Positions 8,815 to 18,372 of a stretch of DNA of 52,640 nucleotides are shown here, piece by piece. The DNA comes from Chitinophagales bacterium (GTDB lineage: Bacteria; Bacteroidota; Bacteroidia; Chitinophagales; JADIYW01). Under the pieces are notes generated by a model, which was not told the DNA's origin, did not search any database, and worked only from the letters and a program-made list of their open reading frames with translations. Numbering within the stretch: the stretch's first letter is position 1; each line of letters opens with the position of its first letter. The translations under genes and the position numbers were made by a program. Where the stretch lies: the NCBI GenBank assembly GCA_017984135.1, contig JAGNZZ010000016.1, positions 1 through 52,640 of the forward strand, in the 5' to 3' direction.

Positions 8815-9411
8815 ATGGATTTAATGGAAATAATTCCCACCGCACAGCGTGTTTTGAAGCATTATGATATTACCTTTTTAACGCCAAAAGAATGGGCAAC
8901 ATTAATTCAATATGGTTCATTGAAAACATTTAAAAAAGGTGAGAACTTTATTACATCCAACCAATTGAATACCAAAATTGCTTTTATTTTAAAAGGTGGT
9001 TTCCGCTTTTTTTACGATAAAAATGACAATGAAATCACTTGCTTATTGGCATTTGAAAATGGATTAATTGGTAGTTTTGAGTCTAATATCTTACGTCAAC
9101 CTTGCACACAAACTATTCAAGCCATTGAAGAAAGTGAATTGTTTATTATAGATTATAAAGATTTAGAAACTTTGTATGATAAAAGTCCAAAATTTGAACG
9201 TGTAGGTCGTTTAATTTTGGAATACTATTTAGCCTATTTACAACAACGTATTACATCCTATTTATTGGATACACCAGAAGAACGTTATATGCGTTTGATA
9301 AACGAAACTCCTGATTTATTAAATCGTGTACCCTTGCAATATATTGCATCCTACATTGGTGTTACGCCGGTTTCTTTAAGTAGAATTCGTAAACGTATTT
9401 TAAAAAAATAG
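8815..9411 (+). CDS. Crp/Fnr-family transcriptional regulator
   Basis: 198 residues. The N-terminal half (about 20-125) fits a cyclic-nucleotide-binding jelly roll (FKKGENFITSNQLNTKIAFI, then GGFRFFYDKNDNEIT). The C-terminal end has a helix-turn-helix of the Crp type: PLQYIASYIGVTPVSLSRIR. There are no clustered cysteines for an Fe-S cluster, so it is not an Fnr-type oxygen sensor. The short form is common in Bacteroidota, where many members do not bind cAMP. It is convergent with the GH1 gene, 16 bp away. Its target genes cannot be read from the window. Confidence 0.85.
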   Translation: MDLMEIIPTAQRVLKHYDITFLTPKEWATLIQYGSLKTFKKGENFITSNQLNTKIAFILKGGFRFFYDKNDNEITCLLAFENGLIGSFESNILRQPCTQTIQAIEESELFIIDYKDLETLYDKSPKFERVGRLILEYYLAYLQQRITSYLLDTPEERYMRLINETPDLLNRVPLQYIASYIGVTPVSLSRIRKRILKK

Positions 9412-9427
9412 GATTTAAAAAGCGGAA

Positions 9428-10606
9428 TTAAATTTCAACACTATTATTTTTGGCTACTTCACCTAAGAAGGTTCCTGCTTCGGTCATGGTGCGTTTTCCA
9501 GTTTCAAAATCCACACTTACCAATCCAAAACGGTAGTATTGACCAATATTCCATTCGTGGTTATCCATCGTACTCCAATGGAAATATCCTTGAATTGGAA
9601 TGCCATCTTGTTGTGCCTGATGCACCCAACCTAAATATTCTTTAATACTTTCAATTCTAAATTTTGGATCGTGTGTACATACGCCACTTTCTGTGATAAT
9701 AATCGGCTTTTGAGTTTTTTTCCAATATCGATGAAAAATTTCATAAAAACCTTTTGGTTCATATTCCCACATCAAATCTACACGGCGACCTAATTTTTCT
9801 AATTTTCCTGGCGAGTAAATATTATCTACTGGAAATGGCCTAAATGGCATACGTGCGTAATAACTTAAGCCTTGAAAATCTACTTTTAAAAAATAATTAT
9901 GACAATATTCCATAAACCACCAATCGAAAATTTTGGCAATGAGCTGTCCAGGAAATATTTCTCCTACAAATTTTACAGTATTATGTGAAATACCAATGGG
10001 TGCGGCTGATTTTGCTTTGATGATGTCATACGCTTCATCATGTGCTTTGCCAATTTCCTTCAGCACTTTTCGTGCAGTCCACAATCTGGCTTTTTTAAAA
10101 GGCGGAAATCCACCTGTCAGCCAACCATTAGCAATATATACATTTGGCTCATTAAAGGTATTCCAAGTATCTACTAAATGCCCGAAAGTGTCCACCGTTT
10201 TTTGTACAAAATCTAACCACATTTTTCTATTTCCATCTTTTTCCCAACCACCTTCTTTTTCAAACCACAATGGATTGGTAAAGTGATGTAAAACAAGCAT
10301 AATGTGTTTGCCTCTTTTTTTTAATTCTTCCATAAAGCGCAAGTAGGGTTCTACTTCTTTTGGATCCAAAGGCGCAAATGGTGCTTTTTGTAATTTTGCC
10401 CAATCATGACTCATTCGATAGGCATTGCCTATTTGGCAAATATATTCCAAGTCTTCATCGCGGTGCAAATCATGTTGAGAACATTTGTCAAACGTGGTTC
10501 CATCTAAACATTTTAAACCTTTCCAAGTATTTTCAGATACTGTTTCGATTTGGTATGCTGCGGTGGACGTACCCCAGATGAATCCTTCCGGAAATTGTAA
10601 TTTCAT
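9428..10606 (-). CDS. Glycoside hydrolase family 1 (beta-glycosidase)
   Basis: 392 residues, shorter than the usual 440-480 of GH1. The N-terminus has the GH1 signature FPEGFIWGTSTAAYQIE. The acid/base Glu is E153 in TFNEPNV and the nucleophile is E306 in IIITESG, where most relatives have TENG. The end WSTMDNHEW is the family aglycone motif. It should hydrolyse beta-linked glucosides, galactosides or similar; no signal peptide is seen, so it is cytosolic. It is monocistronic and faces the Crp-type regulator gene tail to tail. Confidence 0.9.
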   Translation of the reverse strand: MKLQFPEGFIWGTSTAAYQIETVSENTWKGLKCLDGTTFDKCSQHDLHRDEDLEYICQIGNAYRMSHDWAKLQKAPFAPLDPKEVEPYLRFMEELKKRGKHIMLVLHHFTNPLWFEKEGGWEKDGNRKMWLDFVQKTVDTFGHLVDTWNTFNEPNVYIANGWLTGGFPPFKKARLWTARKVLKEIGKAHDEAYDIIKAKSAAPIGISHNTVKFVGEIFPGQLIAKIFDWWFMEYCHNYFLKVDFQGLSYYARMPFRPFPVDNIYSPGKLEKLGRRVDLMWEYEPKGFYEIFHRYWKKTQKPIIITESGVCTHDPKFRIESIKEYLGWVHQAQQDGIPIQGYFHWSTMDNHEWNIGQYYRFGLVSVDFETGKRTMTEAGTFLGEVAKNNSVEI

Positions 10607-10696
10607 TTATAACGAGATAAAAAAGTTGCTAGAATTTGTTTTATGTATTCCAACAAATATAGGAAACAATTTTTACATTATCTTAGTGCCAATATT

Positions 10697-11272
10697 ATGA
10701 ATGTATTAGAGAAATATCAGAGTCGAATAAAAACAAAAACAAGCAAAAGCATGTTGGAAATTCGCATTCCACTTAGAAAAAATTCAAATGTTTTAATTGC
10801 GATGATTTTAGCAACTTTAGTATGGATTGCTGGTTTGTATGCACTGGTTCGTGTGGCGTTGTATTTGAGTTTTTTTTGGTATAAAGCCGGTTTGATTTTA
10901 GCGATTGTTGTTTGGTTTGCAATTGGAATGATGGGTGCCAGTTTCTTTATTTGGTTGTTTTTTGGAAGAGAACGAATTGTACTTAATAAGGAGTATTTCA
11001 TTACCGATAAACCATTGGTATTTTTTTATCGCAGAAATTTTTATCCTATTTCTCAAATTCAAAATATCCGTACAGATGTGGAAATTTACAAAGCGAATAG
11101 AAATGGGAATTGGGTGGATGAAAGTAGAACCGTTATAAAATTTGACACCAATAATAAATTAGTAACCATTGCACGTGGAATTGCTAAAGAAGAGGCAGAA
11201 TATATATTATTGCAATTGGCAAAATCTGACTATTTGCAAATGGAACAGTTTGCTGTTATACAAAAACTTTAA
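10697..11272 (+). CDS. Membrane protein with two TM helices and a PH-like C-terminal domain
   Basis: 191 residues from the ATG at 10697. An in-frame ATG at 10643 would add 18 residues, but a promoter-like TATCTTAG at 10679-10686 lies between the two, which favours the later start. Two hydrophobic helices (NVLIAMILATLVWIAGLYAL and LILAIVVWFAIGMMGASFFI) are followed by a beta-rich region like bacterial PH domains (RERIVLNKEYFITDKPLVFF, then 'ISQIQNIRTD'). I do not know its role. The stop codon is one base from the stop of the convergent aminopeptidase gene. Confidence 0.65.
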   Translation: MNVLEKYQSRIKTKTSKSMLEIRIPLRKNSNVLIAMILATLVWIAGLYALVRVALYLSFFWYKAGLILAIVVWFAIGMMGASFFIWLFFGRERIVLNKEYFITDKPLVFFYRRNFYPISQIQNIRTDVEIYKANRNGNWVDESRTVIKFDTNNKLVTIARGIAKEEAEYILLQLAKSDYLQMEQFAVIQKL

Positions 11273-11273
11273 T

Positions 11274-13793
11274 TTACCAATTGCTAGTTCCGTATTTTTT
11301 TATCACCTGCAGTTTGATGTCTGCAGATTTGTCTTTTTTCCCTTTTTCTAAGAAGTAATAATATAAATTATTAACTACTTGCTTGGCGGTATTTTTATTA
11401 AAGTCGGCTTCTTCGTATTGATAAATATCTTTTAGAAATAAAACACCTTTTTCTACTTGAGCGATAGAAGCATTTTCTAAATATTTTTCGAACGCTCTGA
11501 AATTAGATGAAAAATTATAAGGTGAATTTAACCAAATGGCCTTTTGGAAATATTCAAAATTATCAGCAGTTGTATCTTTAAAGATGTTGCAAATTACTCG
11601 TATAACATCCCTGTTTTCAAGGTGTGTATTTTGAATTGCGTATTGATATGCCTTTGAAAAATGGTATGTTCTAAGCAAGTTTAATGCTGTTGTCAACATT
11701 CGGTAAGAGGAATCTTTTTGAATAATATATTCGCAGATGGATACAATTTTTTCTTTTTCAATTTTTGCTAATTTTTGTAATGCTCTATCGCGTACTTTTG
11801 AGGCAGTATCGGTGTTCACTATATTTTGTAATGCAAGGGATAGTTTAGCTTTATTGCTAAATTTTTCAATGTCGATTAATTCAATGGCGTTTTGACGTAA
11901 GAATTCATTTTTTAATTGAAATGCTTGGTAAAATACATCTTGTACTGCTTCATTTCCCTTTATCTTATTGGATAAAATTTCGAGCACTTCTAATTTGTCT
12001 TTAATTTTTGACGCGTTGTAAAACTTAAATATATTTTCTGTATCGCTGAGGTCTTCAGTTTTTTCACATATCAATACTTTGTCAGCATCAAAGTTTACCC
12101 ATTGTGGTGCGGTGGATGCCGGAAAATAAAAGGTATTTATTTTGTCGTTGATGTCAATTATTTTCGTTTCTATTTTGCCATTAGTATAAATATCTACTTT
12201 TGTAGGTATTCTAAAAATGGGAGCTTCGCTCGATGTTTGTGTTTGGTGCACCGTAAGTTCTATCGTTTTATTTTTTTCATCATATCGATGTGTAATGTCT
12301 AAAATGGGATGTCCTTTTTCTAACCACCATTGATTGAAGAACCAATTTAAATCTTTTCCAGTAACTGCTTCAAATGCTTTTCGTAAATCTGATAATTCGG
12401 CAATTCCAAATCGATGTTCTTTTAAGTATTTATTTAAGGCAGTGAAAAAAGCTTCATCGCCTACATAATTTCTCAACAAATGTAAAACGGCACCACCTTT
12501 TTCATATCGTATATCATCAAATAAATCATGAGGAGTTTCGTAATAGTAATTAATAATCGGATTATTTCGATAACTGGAACTGTTTAAATATTTCTGAGTG
12601 GCTTGTATTCGATATGCTTCGGCAAGATCTTTCCCGTATTTATATTCCATCCAAATATATTCTGCATAATCAGCAAAGGATTCACTAAGTGTAAGATTAG
12701 CCCATGATTCAGGCGTTACATAGTCACCAAACCATTGATGACCTAATTCATGAGATATAATCCAATCAAAATTGCCATCAATGAGTTGTCGTTTGTCGCA
12801 TAATAAATTATCATAATAAATAATAGCAGATGAATTTTCCATGGCACCGGCAGTATAATCATAAGCCATTATATTCGACAATTTATCCCACGGAAAATCA
12901 ACACCCAATTTTTGAGAATAAAACTCCATCATTTCTGGTAAATTTTTAAAAATTTCTGCAACACCATCCTTGTATTTTGGAAAAGTATATGCGGAAACTT
13001 CTTTATCGCGCCAAGTTGTTTGATGTTTATAAAAATCACCTACTGATAAGAAAAACAAATAAGGTGCATGAGGTTTGTTTTGTAGCCAATGGTCGGTTTT
13101 GGTACCATCGCCATTATAATGCGTTTCCACTAACAAACCATTAGAAAGTGAAATTAAATTAGAGTCTATTGTCACCAAAATTTCCTGACTTGTTTTTTGG
13201 TTTGTTGCGTCTATAGTCGGAAACCAACAGGAAGCAGATTCTTCTTCTCCTTGTGTCCATAAATGCATCGGCTTATATGGATTTTTGTCTTCCACATCAA
13301 TAAAATACATCCCACGTCCATCTATAATTTGTGTGCTATCTTGTAAATACGGCGTAGCAGTATAATTAATAATGACACTCAATTGCTCCAACATGGTATA
13401 GGTTCGGTCTAAATTAATGGTTAGCTTAAGTGTGTCGTATGTGTATTTCAGTGCTTCATTTTTTTTAGGTGTTTTTAATGAAACAGAATGGATGTTCATG
13501 TATTTGGCATCCAAAACTAATGTGTTTTGATTGTAGAAATGAGGACGTAACAAAAGTTCTGCTTTGCCTTCTAATGTTTTATCTTTAAAAATAGGTTTAA
13601 TGTCTAATTTCGTATTCAATAAATCAAAATATTGCGTATAAGCATCTTTGTAGGATGTAATAAAGTTTTGCGGTGTAACAATTAATTCATCCAAATATTT
13701 TGGAAGCTTTTTTGAACCTCTTTTTTTTCTCGGTTTTGCATCTAATGATATGAATATCAATAAAATAAGGAATAGTAAGCAGTATTTACGCAT
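11274..13793 (-). CDS. M1-family zinc aminopeptidase, secreted
   Basis: 839 residues with an N-terminal signal peptide (MRKYCLLFLILLIFISLDAK). The M1 exopeptidase motif GAMEN is at 316-320 and the zinc motif HELGH at 348-352, with the third ligand Glu371 exactly 18 residues later. The C-terminal third (about 560-839) is helical, as in other long M1 enzymes. It removes N-terminal amino acids from peptides, probably in the periplasm. It is a single gene with a well-formed Bacteroidota promoter upstream (see 13902-13933), which predicts a leader of about 100 nt. Confidence 0.93.
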   Translation of the reverse strand: MRKYCLLFLILLIFISLDAKPRKKRGSKKLPKYLDELIVTPQNFITSYKDAYTQYFDLLNTKLDIKPIFKDKTLEGKAELLLRPHFYNQNTLVLDAKYMNIHSVSLKTPKKNEALKYTYDTLKLTINLDRTYTMLEQLSVIINYTATPYLQDSTQIIDGRGMYFIDVEDKNPYKPMHLWTQGEEESASCWFPTIDATNQKTSQEILVTIDSNLISLSNGLLVETHYNGDGTKTDHWLQNKPHAPYLFFLSVGDFYKHQTTWRDKEVSAYTFPKYKDGVAEIFKNLPEMMEFYSQKLGVDFPWDKLSNIMAYDYTAGAMENSSAIIYYDNLLCDKRQLIDGNFDWIISHELGHQWFGDYVTPESWANLTLSESFADYAEYIWMEYKYGKDLAEAYRIQATQKYLNSSSYRNNPIINYYYETPHDLFDDIRYEKGGAVLHLLRNYVGDEAFFTALNKYLKEHRFGIAELSDLRKAFEAVTGKDLNWFFNQWWLEKGHPILDITHRYDEKNKTIELTVHQTQTSSEAPIFRIPTKVDIYTNGKIETKIIDINDKINTFYFPASTAPQWVNFDADKVLICEKTEDLSDTENIFKFYNASKIKDKLEVLEILSNKIKGNEAVQDVFYQAFQLKNEFLRQNAIELIDIEKFSNKAKLSLALQNIVNTDTASKVRDRALQKLAKIEKEKIVSICEYIIQKDSSYRMLTTALNLLRTYHFSKAYQYAIQNTHLENRDVIRVICNIFKDTTADNFEYFQKAIWLNSPYNFSSNFRAFEKYLENASIAQVEKGVLFLKDIYQYEEADFNKNTAKQVVNNLYYYFLEKGKKDKSADIKLQVIKKYGTSNW

Positions 13794-13901
13794 TTTAACT
13801 TATTAACATCGTTTGAAAAAGTAAAACAAATCAATCCTAGTTAAATTCTTAATATCGTGTTGTGAAAATGAAATGGGTTTAACCAAAACCGATTTGACGT
13901 G

Positions 13902-13933
13902 CAAAGGTAGATATTATTAGCATATAACTCAAA
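13902..13933 (-). promoter_or_regulatory. Bacteroidota-type promoter of the M1 aminopeptidase gene
   Basis: On the minus strand a -33 TTTG (13930-13933) is followed after 20 bp by the -7 element TACCTTTG (13902-13909), a full match to TTTG-N19-21-TAnnTTTG. It is the best two-part promoter I found in the window. Confidence 0.6.
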
Positions 13934-13959
13934 TTCGTATAGCAATTAATAAAAATCAA

Positions 13960-14463
13960 ATGAAGTATAAAGTTTATTACAAAGAAAACCTTGCCCATGA
14001 AATTGAATTGGACAATCAACAAATAAAAATTGATGGAAATCCAACAGATATAGATTTGGTGAAATTATTGGATAATAAATTTCATATTCTTCAAAATCAT
14101 AAAACCTACAATTTAGAAGTCATTCATGCGGATTATACCACAAAACGATTTTCTATAAAAGTAAATAACAATATCTACGATTTAAATTTGCAAAATGAAT
14201 TAGATGCATTGTTGGACAAGATGGGCATGTCTGTAGCTGACAGCGATAAAATGGATAACGTAAAAGCACCAATGCCAGGTTTAGTGCTGGATATTTTGGT
14301 AGAAAATGGACAAAGCATTCAAAAAGGTGATAACTTGTTAGTATTAGAAGCCATGAAAATGGAAAACATTATTAAAGCAAGTGGTTCGGGCGTCATAAAA
14401 GATATTAAAGTGAATAAAAAAGATGCCGTAGAAAAAAATCAGCTGTTGATTGAAATGGAATAA
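13960..14463 (+). CDS. Biotin/lipoyl-attachment carrier protein (acyl-CoA carboxylase BCCP-like)
   Basis: 167 residues. The C-terminal 70 residues form a biotinyl domain with the attachment motif EAMKMEN, the acceptor being Lys133, and a preceding APMPGLVLDILVENGQSI strand pair. Residues 1-95 look like the linker region of the biotin-carrying subunit of propionyl- or acetyl-CoA carboxylases. It should carry carboxybiotin between a biotin carboxylase and a carboxyltransferase, but neither is adjacent: an aminopeptidase lies on one side and a methyltransferase on the other. A second carrier, accB, lies at 19844-20314, and its motif EAMKLFNE is the acetyl-CoA carboxylase type, so this one probably serves a different acyl-CoA carboxylase. 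Confidence 0.85.
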   Translation: MKYKVYYKENLAHEIELDNQQIKIDGNPTDIDLVKLLDNKFHILQNHKTYNLEVIHADYTTKRFSIKVNNNIYDLNLQNELDALLDKMGMSVADSDKMDNVKAPMPGLVLDILVENGQSIQKGDNLLVLEAMKMENIIKASGSGVIKDIKVNKKDAVEKNQLLIEME

Positions 14464-14588
14464 ACTTTATCTTCAAAAGCGATTAACAAAATTGTTTAAA
14501 TATTTAAAATACTGTGTGGTTTGAAGATTGAAAAGATGTAACAAAAGTTAAGATAAATCATCCCATGCATCAATAATTATATATACTT

Positions 14589-15224
14589 ATGCATTTAGTT
14601 TCAGAAGAAATAGAAAAATATATTGAGCAACATACTTCTGAGGAAACAGATGTATTGCAACAGCTCAACAGAAAAACAAATACAGATGTTTTGATGCCTC
14701 GTATGCTGAGCGGTAAAGTTCAAGGCCAATTTTTAAAGCTATTTTCTCAAGCATTGCAACCTAATTGTATTCTTGAAATCGGTACATTTACCGGCTATTC
14801 GGCAATTTGCTTAGCCGAAGGTTTAAAAGAAAATGGCAAGCTATTTACCATTGATATTAATGAAGAATTAGAAAATATTGTTCGTGCGCACGTACAAAAA
14901 GCCGGCATGGAAAATAAGATTGTACAAATTATTGGAAATGCGAAAGAGGAGATTGAACAATTAAACGAAATTTTTGATTTAGTATTTATTGATGCGGATA
15001 AACAAAACTACGGCTTATACTATGATTTAGTTTTTGATAAGGTACGAAAAGGTGGTTTTATTTTAGCAGATAATGTATTGTGGAGCGGAAAAATTATTGA
15101 CCAAAACAAAGATAAAGACACACAAAAATTAGCAGAATTTAACGAGAAAGTACAACAAGATAATCGCGTAGAAAACGTTCTTATTTCTATACGTGATGGT
15201 ATTATGCTCATTCGAAAAAAATAA
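14589..15224 (+). CDS. Class I SAM-dependent O-methyltransferase
   Basis: 211 residues of the catechol/caffeoyl-CoA O-methyltransferase type (Methyltransf_3). The SAM-binding loop is LEIGTFTGYSAICLAEGL, the adenosine-binding acidic strand follows at LFTIDINEE, and the metal/substrate region IDADKQNY is present. It probably methylates a small hydroxylated compound in the cytosol using Mg2+; the substrate cannot be read. It lies 27 bp before the LysM glucosaminidase gene on the same strand and may be co-transcribed with it. Confidence 0.88.
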   Translation: MHLVSEEIEKYIEQHTSEETDVLQQLNRKTNTDVLMPRMLSGKVQGQFLKLFSQALQPNCILEIGTFTGYSAICLAEGLKENGKLFTIDINEELENIVRAHVQKAGMENKIVQIIGNAKEEIEQLNEIFDLVFIDADKQNYGLYYDLVFDKVRKGGFILADNVLWSGKIIDQNKDKDTQKLAEFNEKVQQDNRVENVLISIRDGIMLIRKK

Positions 15225-15250
15225 AAAAAAACTTAACTATCTATCATATC

Positions 15251-16717
15251 ATGAAACGCACTTATTCTAACTTACTATTATTATTTTTGTTTGCTTGCCT
15301 ACACACATCTTCTCTTGCACAACGTTTGGATACCACTGCAATAATTAATTACATCAAACAATATAAAGATATTTCAATAGATGAAATGAACAGAACAGGT
15401 GTTCCTGCAAGCATTACGTTGGCACAAGGCATTCATGAAAGTGGATTTGGTAAAAGTTATTTGGCACAAAATACCAATAACCATTTTGGAATAAAATGCA
15501 AAAAGGAATGGACAGGAAAAACATTTAAATATACTGACGATGCACCAAATGAATGTTTCAGAGTCTATAATAATGTAGAAGAATCCTATCGAGACCATTC
15601 TGATTTTTTGAAAAACAGAGCACATTATGCACCATTATTTTTACTAGATAAATACGATTATAAAGCTTGGGCATTCGGATTGAAAAAAGCCGGATATGCC
15701 ACGAATCCTAAGTATCCGCAAATAATAATCAAAACAATTGAAGATTTTCAATTAATGGTATTCGATAAAGGACAAACACCATTTTACTTGTCAACAACTA
15801 CAGCTTCTGTGGTGAAAAATGAAACTAAAGAAGAAAAAACGTTACAAACTATCGAAGTAGAATCCGAACCCAATTCAGTCGCTTCACCTGCCATTGAATC
15901 AAATAAAAATCAAGAAGTTGAATTGCCGATTCCTACAAGTTCTGTAAAAAAAAACTTCTTTAATATCAATGGAGTTAAAGCAATAAAACTATACACCAAA
16001 AAAGGGGAAACACTTGATTTTATTTCCAATGTATTAAAAATAGAAAAAGCTGATTTGTTAGCATTTAATGACATTTCCGACGAATCGCCACTCAGCGATG
16101 GTCAAGTAATTTTTGTGCAACGCAAAAAAAAATCGAATAAAACAGACAAAACGTACACGGTTAAATTAGACGATAATATGTGGTCGATTGCTCAAAAAAA
16201 AGGCGTGCGCTTGTCTGCTTTATTAAAACGAAATAAGCTACAAAAAGGCGAAGAACCTGCACCTAAACAACAACTGGTTTTAACTGGTAAAATTAAAGAG
16301 AAACCTGTGTTGCGTACAAGCGTAGAAATACAAAAATCAAACAAAAATATTCCACCAAAAGATAGTATAGTAAGAGCAAAAGATACTATTTATCCAGAAT
16401 TAAAATCAGACATTAAATTGTCTGTGGACAGCAACACTGTTTTGCGTTGGGAAAATGACACTAAATTGCTCGAAAAACCACCATTGTTTGAGTTGAAAGA
16501 TGAACCTCAAACAAGTATGCATAACACAAAGCTTGTTCAAAAAGCAGAAACTGTTTTATCGGACTCATCTAATAAGAGCCTACACATAGTAGTAAAAGGC
16601 GATACAATGTATAATATTTGCAAACGATATTCTATTTCCATTTCTCAGCTACAAGAATGGAATAATTTGCCCGACAATTCAATAAAATTAGGTCAAACAC
16701 TAATCGTGCATCGATAG
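15251..16717 (+). CDS. Secreted N-acetylglucosaminidase with LysM repeats (peptidoglycan hydrolase)
   Basis: 488 residues. A signal peptide (MKRTYSNLLLLFLFACLHTS) is followed by a GH73-type glucosaminidase domain at about 30-175, with the catalytic Glu in TLAQGIHESGFGKS and the conserved NNHFGIK and 'YRDHSDFLKNR' segments. Three LysM-like repeats follow at about 235-290, 297-345 and 445-487 (the last: HIVVKGDTMYNICKRY). It should cleave the glycan strands of peptidoglycan in the periplasm, anchored by LysM, in growth or cell separation. A 90-residue Ser/Lys-rich linker separates the second and third repeats. Confidence 0.92.
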   Translation: MKRTYSNLLLLFLFACLHTSSLAQRLDTTAIINYIKQYKDISIDEMNRTGVPASITLAQGIHESGFGKSYLAQNTNNHFGIKCKKEWTGKTFKYTDDAPNECFRVYNNVEESYRDHSDFLKNRAHYAPLFLLDKYDYKAWAFGLKKAGYATNPKYPQIIIKTIEDFQLMVFDKGQTPFYLSTTTASVVKNETKEEKTLQTIEVESEPNSVASPAIESNKNQEVELPIPTSSVKKNFFNINGVKAIKLYTKKGETLDFISNVLKIEKADLLAFNDISDESPLSDGQVIFVQRKKKSNKTDKTYTVKLDDNMWSIAQKKGVRLSALLKRNKLQKGEEPAPKQQLVLTGKIKEKPVLRTSVEIQKSNKNIPPKDSIVRAKDTIYPELKSDIKLSVDSNTVLRWENDTKLLEKPPLFELKDEPQTSMHNTKLVQKAETVLSDSSNKSLHIVVKGDTMYNICKRYSISISQLQEWNNLPDNSIKLGQTLIVHR

Positions 16718-16810
16718 TGCTTAGTATATTTTCGTAAAACAAACTTAGCATTGAACTACATTGTTTCCCAAAATTATTTTGTACCTTTTATGCATCTAAA
16801 AAATGGATAA

Positions 16811-17347
16811 ATGCAAACCATTCACATAAAAGGAAAACTATTTCATAAATACATCACCGAAGAAGAAATACAAAAACGCATACAAGAAATTGTGGCAGAA
16901 TTGTCTTGCCAGTTTAAGGATAAACATCCCGTTTTTATTGTGGTTTTGAGAGGTGCTTTTATGTTTGCTTCCGATATTTTAAAACGCTTCAATCATCCTT
17001 GCGAAATTGAATTTGTAAAACTCAATTCATACACAGGTATGGCTTCCACCGGAAAAATAAATATCACACTTCCATTAAAAGAAGAAATGATAAAAGATAG
17101 AGATGTAATTGTTGTAGAAGATATTGTTGATTCTGGATTGACTATGAATTTTTTTATTTCGTATTTAGAAGGCTTGCAGCCCAAATCCATTACCTTAACT
17201 ACGTTTTTGTACAAACCTGAAAATCTTCAAAAAGAAGTTAAAATAGATTATGTTGGGTTTACCATTCCAGAATTATTTGTTATTGGATATGGCTTAGATT
17301 ACGATGGCGAAGGACGAAATCTAAGTGCAGTGTATCAAGTTGTTTAA
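16811..17347 (+). CDS. hpt: Hypoxanthine phosphoribosyltransferase
   Basis: 178 residues, normal length. The PRPP-binding signature is VIVVEDIVDSGLTM (acidic pair at about 103-106), with the flexible-loop SYTGM and the base-binding region near the C-terminus (VIGYGLDYDGEGRNL). It converts hypoxanthine or guanine plus PRPP to IMP or GMP in purine salvage. It ends one base before the stop of the convergent pentapeptide-repeat gene, so transcription from the two sides must overlap or stop within coding sequence. Confidence 0.95.
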   Translation: MQTIHIKGKLFHKYITEEEIQKRIQEIVAELSCQFKDKHPVFIVVLRGAFMFASDILKRFNHPCEIEFVKLNSYTGMASTGKINITLPLKEEMIKDRDVIVVEDIVDSGLTMNFFISYLEGLQPKSITLTTFLYKPENLQKEVKIDYVGFTIPELFVIGYGLDYDGEGRNLSAVYQVV

Positions 17348-17348
17348 T

Positions 17349-18080
17349 CTAATAGGAAGCCACAATCACAGCACCATTTTTTTTTGCCCAAAGAAAATCC
17401 AATCCTTTTGTGTTTTTATTTATTTTAGCACCGTTCAACTTTATAAAAATAGCAGGTTGCTTTTCTACTAATTCCAAAGCAATAGATAATGCTTCCGTTT
17501 CCACCATTTCCGGCGCTATTAAAGCCGTTGTTTTTTCTGTTTTTTTCTGTTGTGAATTGGCAAAAATTGTCTCTGATGCTTGCGTTGGTGTTTCTATATA
17601 ATCTAAAATGGCATTCGATAAATTTACATTTTGTAAATCGGCATTCTTTAAATTCGCCAATAATAAATTTGAAGATTGCAAATTCGCATTGGTCAAAAGT
17701 GCAAATTGTAAATCTGCTTCTTGAATTAAGGCTTGCGTTAAATTAGAATTGCTCAAATTAGCATATCGTAAATTGGAACTCAATAATACGGCACGTGTTA
17801 AATTGGCACCAGATAAATTGGCGCCACTTAAATTCGTTTGATAAAAATTACAATCCGTCAAATCACAATTTGATAAATTCGCTCCATTGAGTTGGGCATT
17901 ACTTAAATCTGCTCCTTTTAAATTTATTCCACGCAAATCAGCACCAATAAAATTGGCATTCGTTAAATTTTTTTCACCAGATTTTGCAATTTGCAGCCAT
18001 TGTGCAATTGACTTTTGCGCTAATAAATGACCAGAAAAGAATGACAAAAATATCATTAAAATTAAACTGTACGTTTTCAT
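17349..18080 (-). CDS. Exported pentapeptide-repeat protein
   Basis: 243 residues. A signal peptide (MKTYSLILMIFLSFFSGHLLA) is followed from about residue 40 to 165 by some 25 repeats of the form A(D/N)Lxx, which fold into a right-handed square beta-helix. The last 75 residues are not repeated. The nucleotide sequence shows the matching 15-bp periodicity. Pentapeptide proteins in the cytosol can mimic DNA; this one is probably periplasmic and its role is unknown. Confidence 0.9.
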   Translation of the reverse strand: MKTYSLILMIFLSFFSGHLLAQKSIAQWLQIAKSGEKNLTNANFIGADLRGINLKGADLSNAQLNGANLSNCDLTDCNFYQTNLSGANLSGANLTRAVLLSSNLRYANLSNSNLTQALIQEADLQFALLTNANLQSSNLLLANLKNADLQNVNLSNAILDYIETPTQASETIFANSQQKKTEKTTALIAPEMVETEALSIALELVEKQPAIFIKLNGAKINKNTKGLDFLWAKKNGAVIVASY

Positions 18081-18333
18081 GAAATTGGGTTTTTATGAAA
18101 AAAATATTTTAAACTTAAAGTTAATTAAGTTTTTGGAATAAATCAAGGGTTAATATATTTACTGAAAATCAGCTGCTTAAATACTTTTTTTTCACTATTT
18201 GGGATGAAAATCCTTTTTTTAATAATAAAATAATGAGAAGTATAAACACAACTATTTTTATTTGTTTGATAATCAATATGTTGTAAAATATCAAAGGAAT
18301 GTGAATAATTTTCAAAAACTAAAATAAAATTCG

Positions 18334-18341
18334 TATTTTTG
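18334..18341 (+). promoter_or_regulatory. -7 promoter element for the yceD-rpmF run
   Basis: TATTTTTG matches TAnnTTTG, 31 bp upstream of the yceD ATG. Twenty bases before it lies TTTC (18310-18313), one mismatch from the -33 TTTG. The 293-bp gap 18081-18372 holds nothing else I can support. Confidence 0.5.
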
Positions 18342-18372
18342 CAATCCTTTTAAATCTCGTAACCACTAAGGC

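Noticed and set aside
10643-10696. Earlier start for the PH-like membrane protein
   Set aside because: The extra 18 residues are not hydrophobic or conserved-looking, and a promoter-like TATCTTAG lies between the two candidate ATGs.
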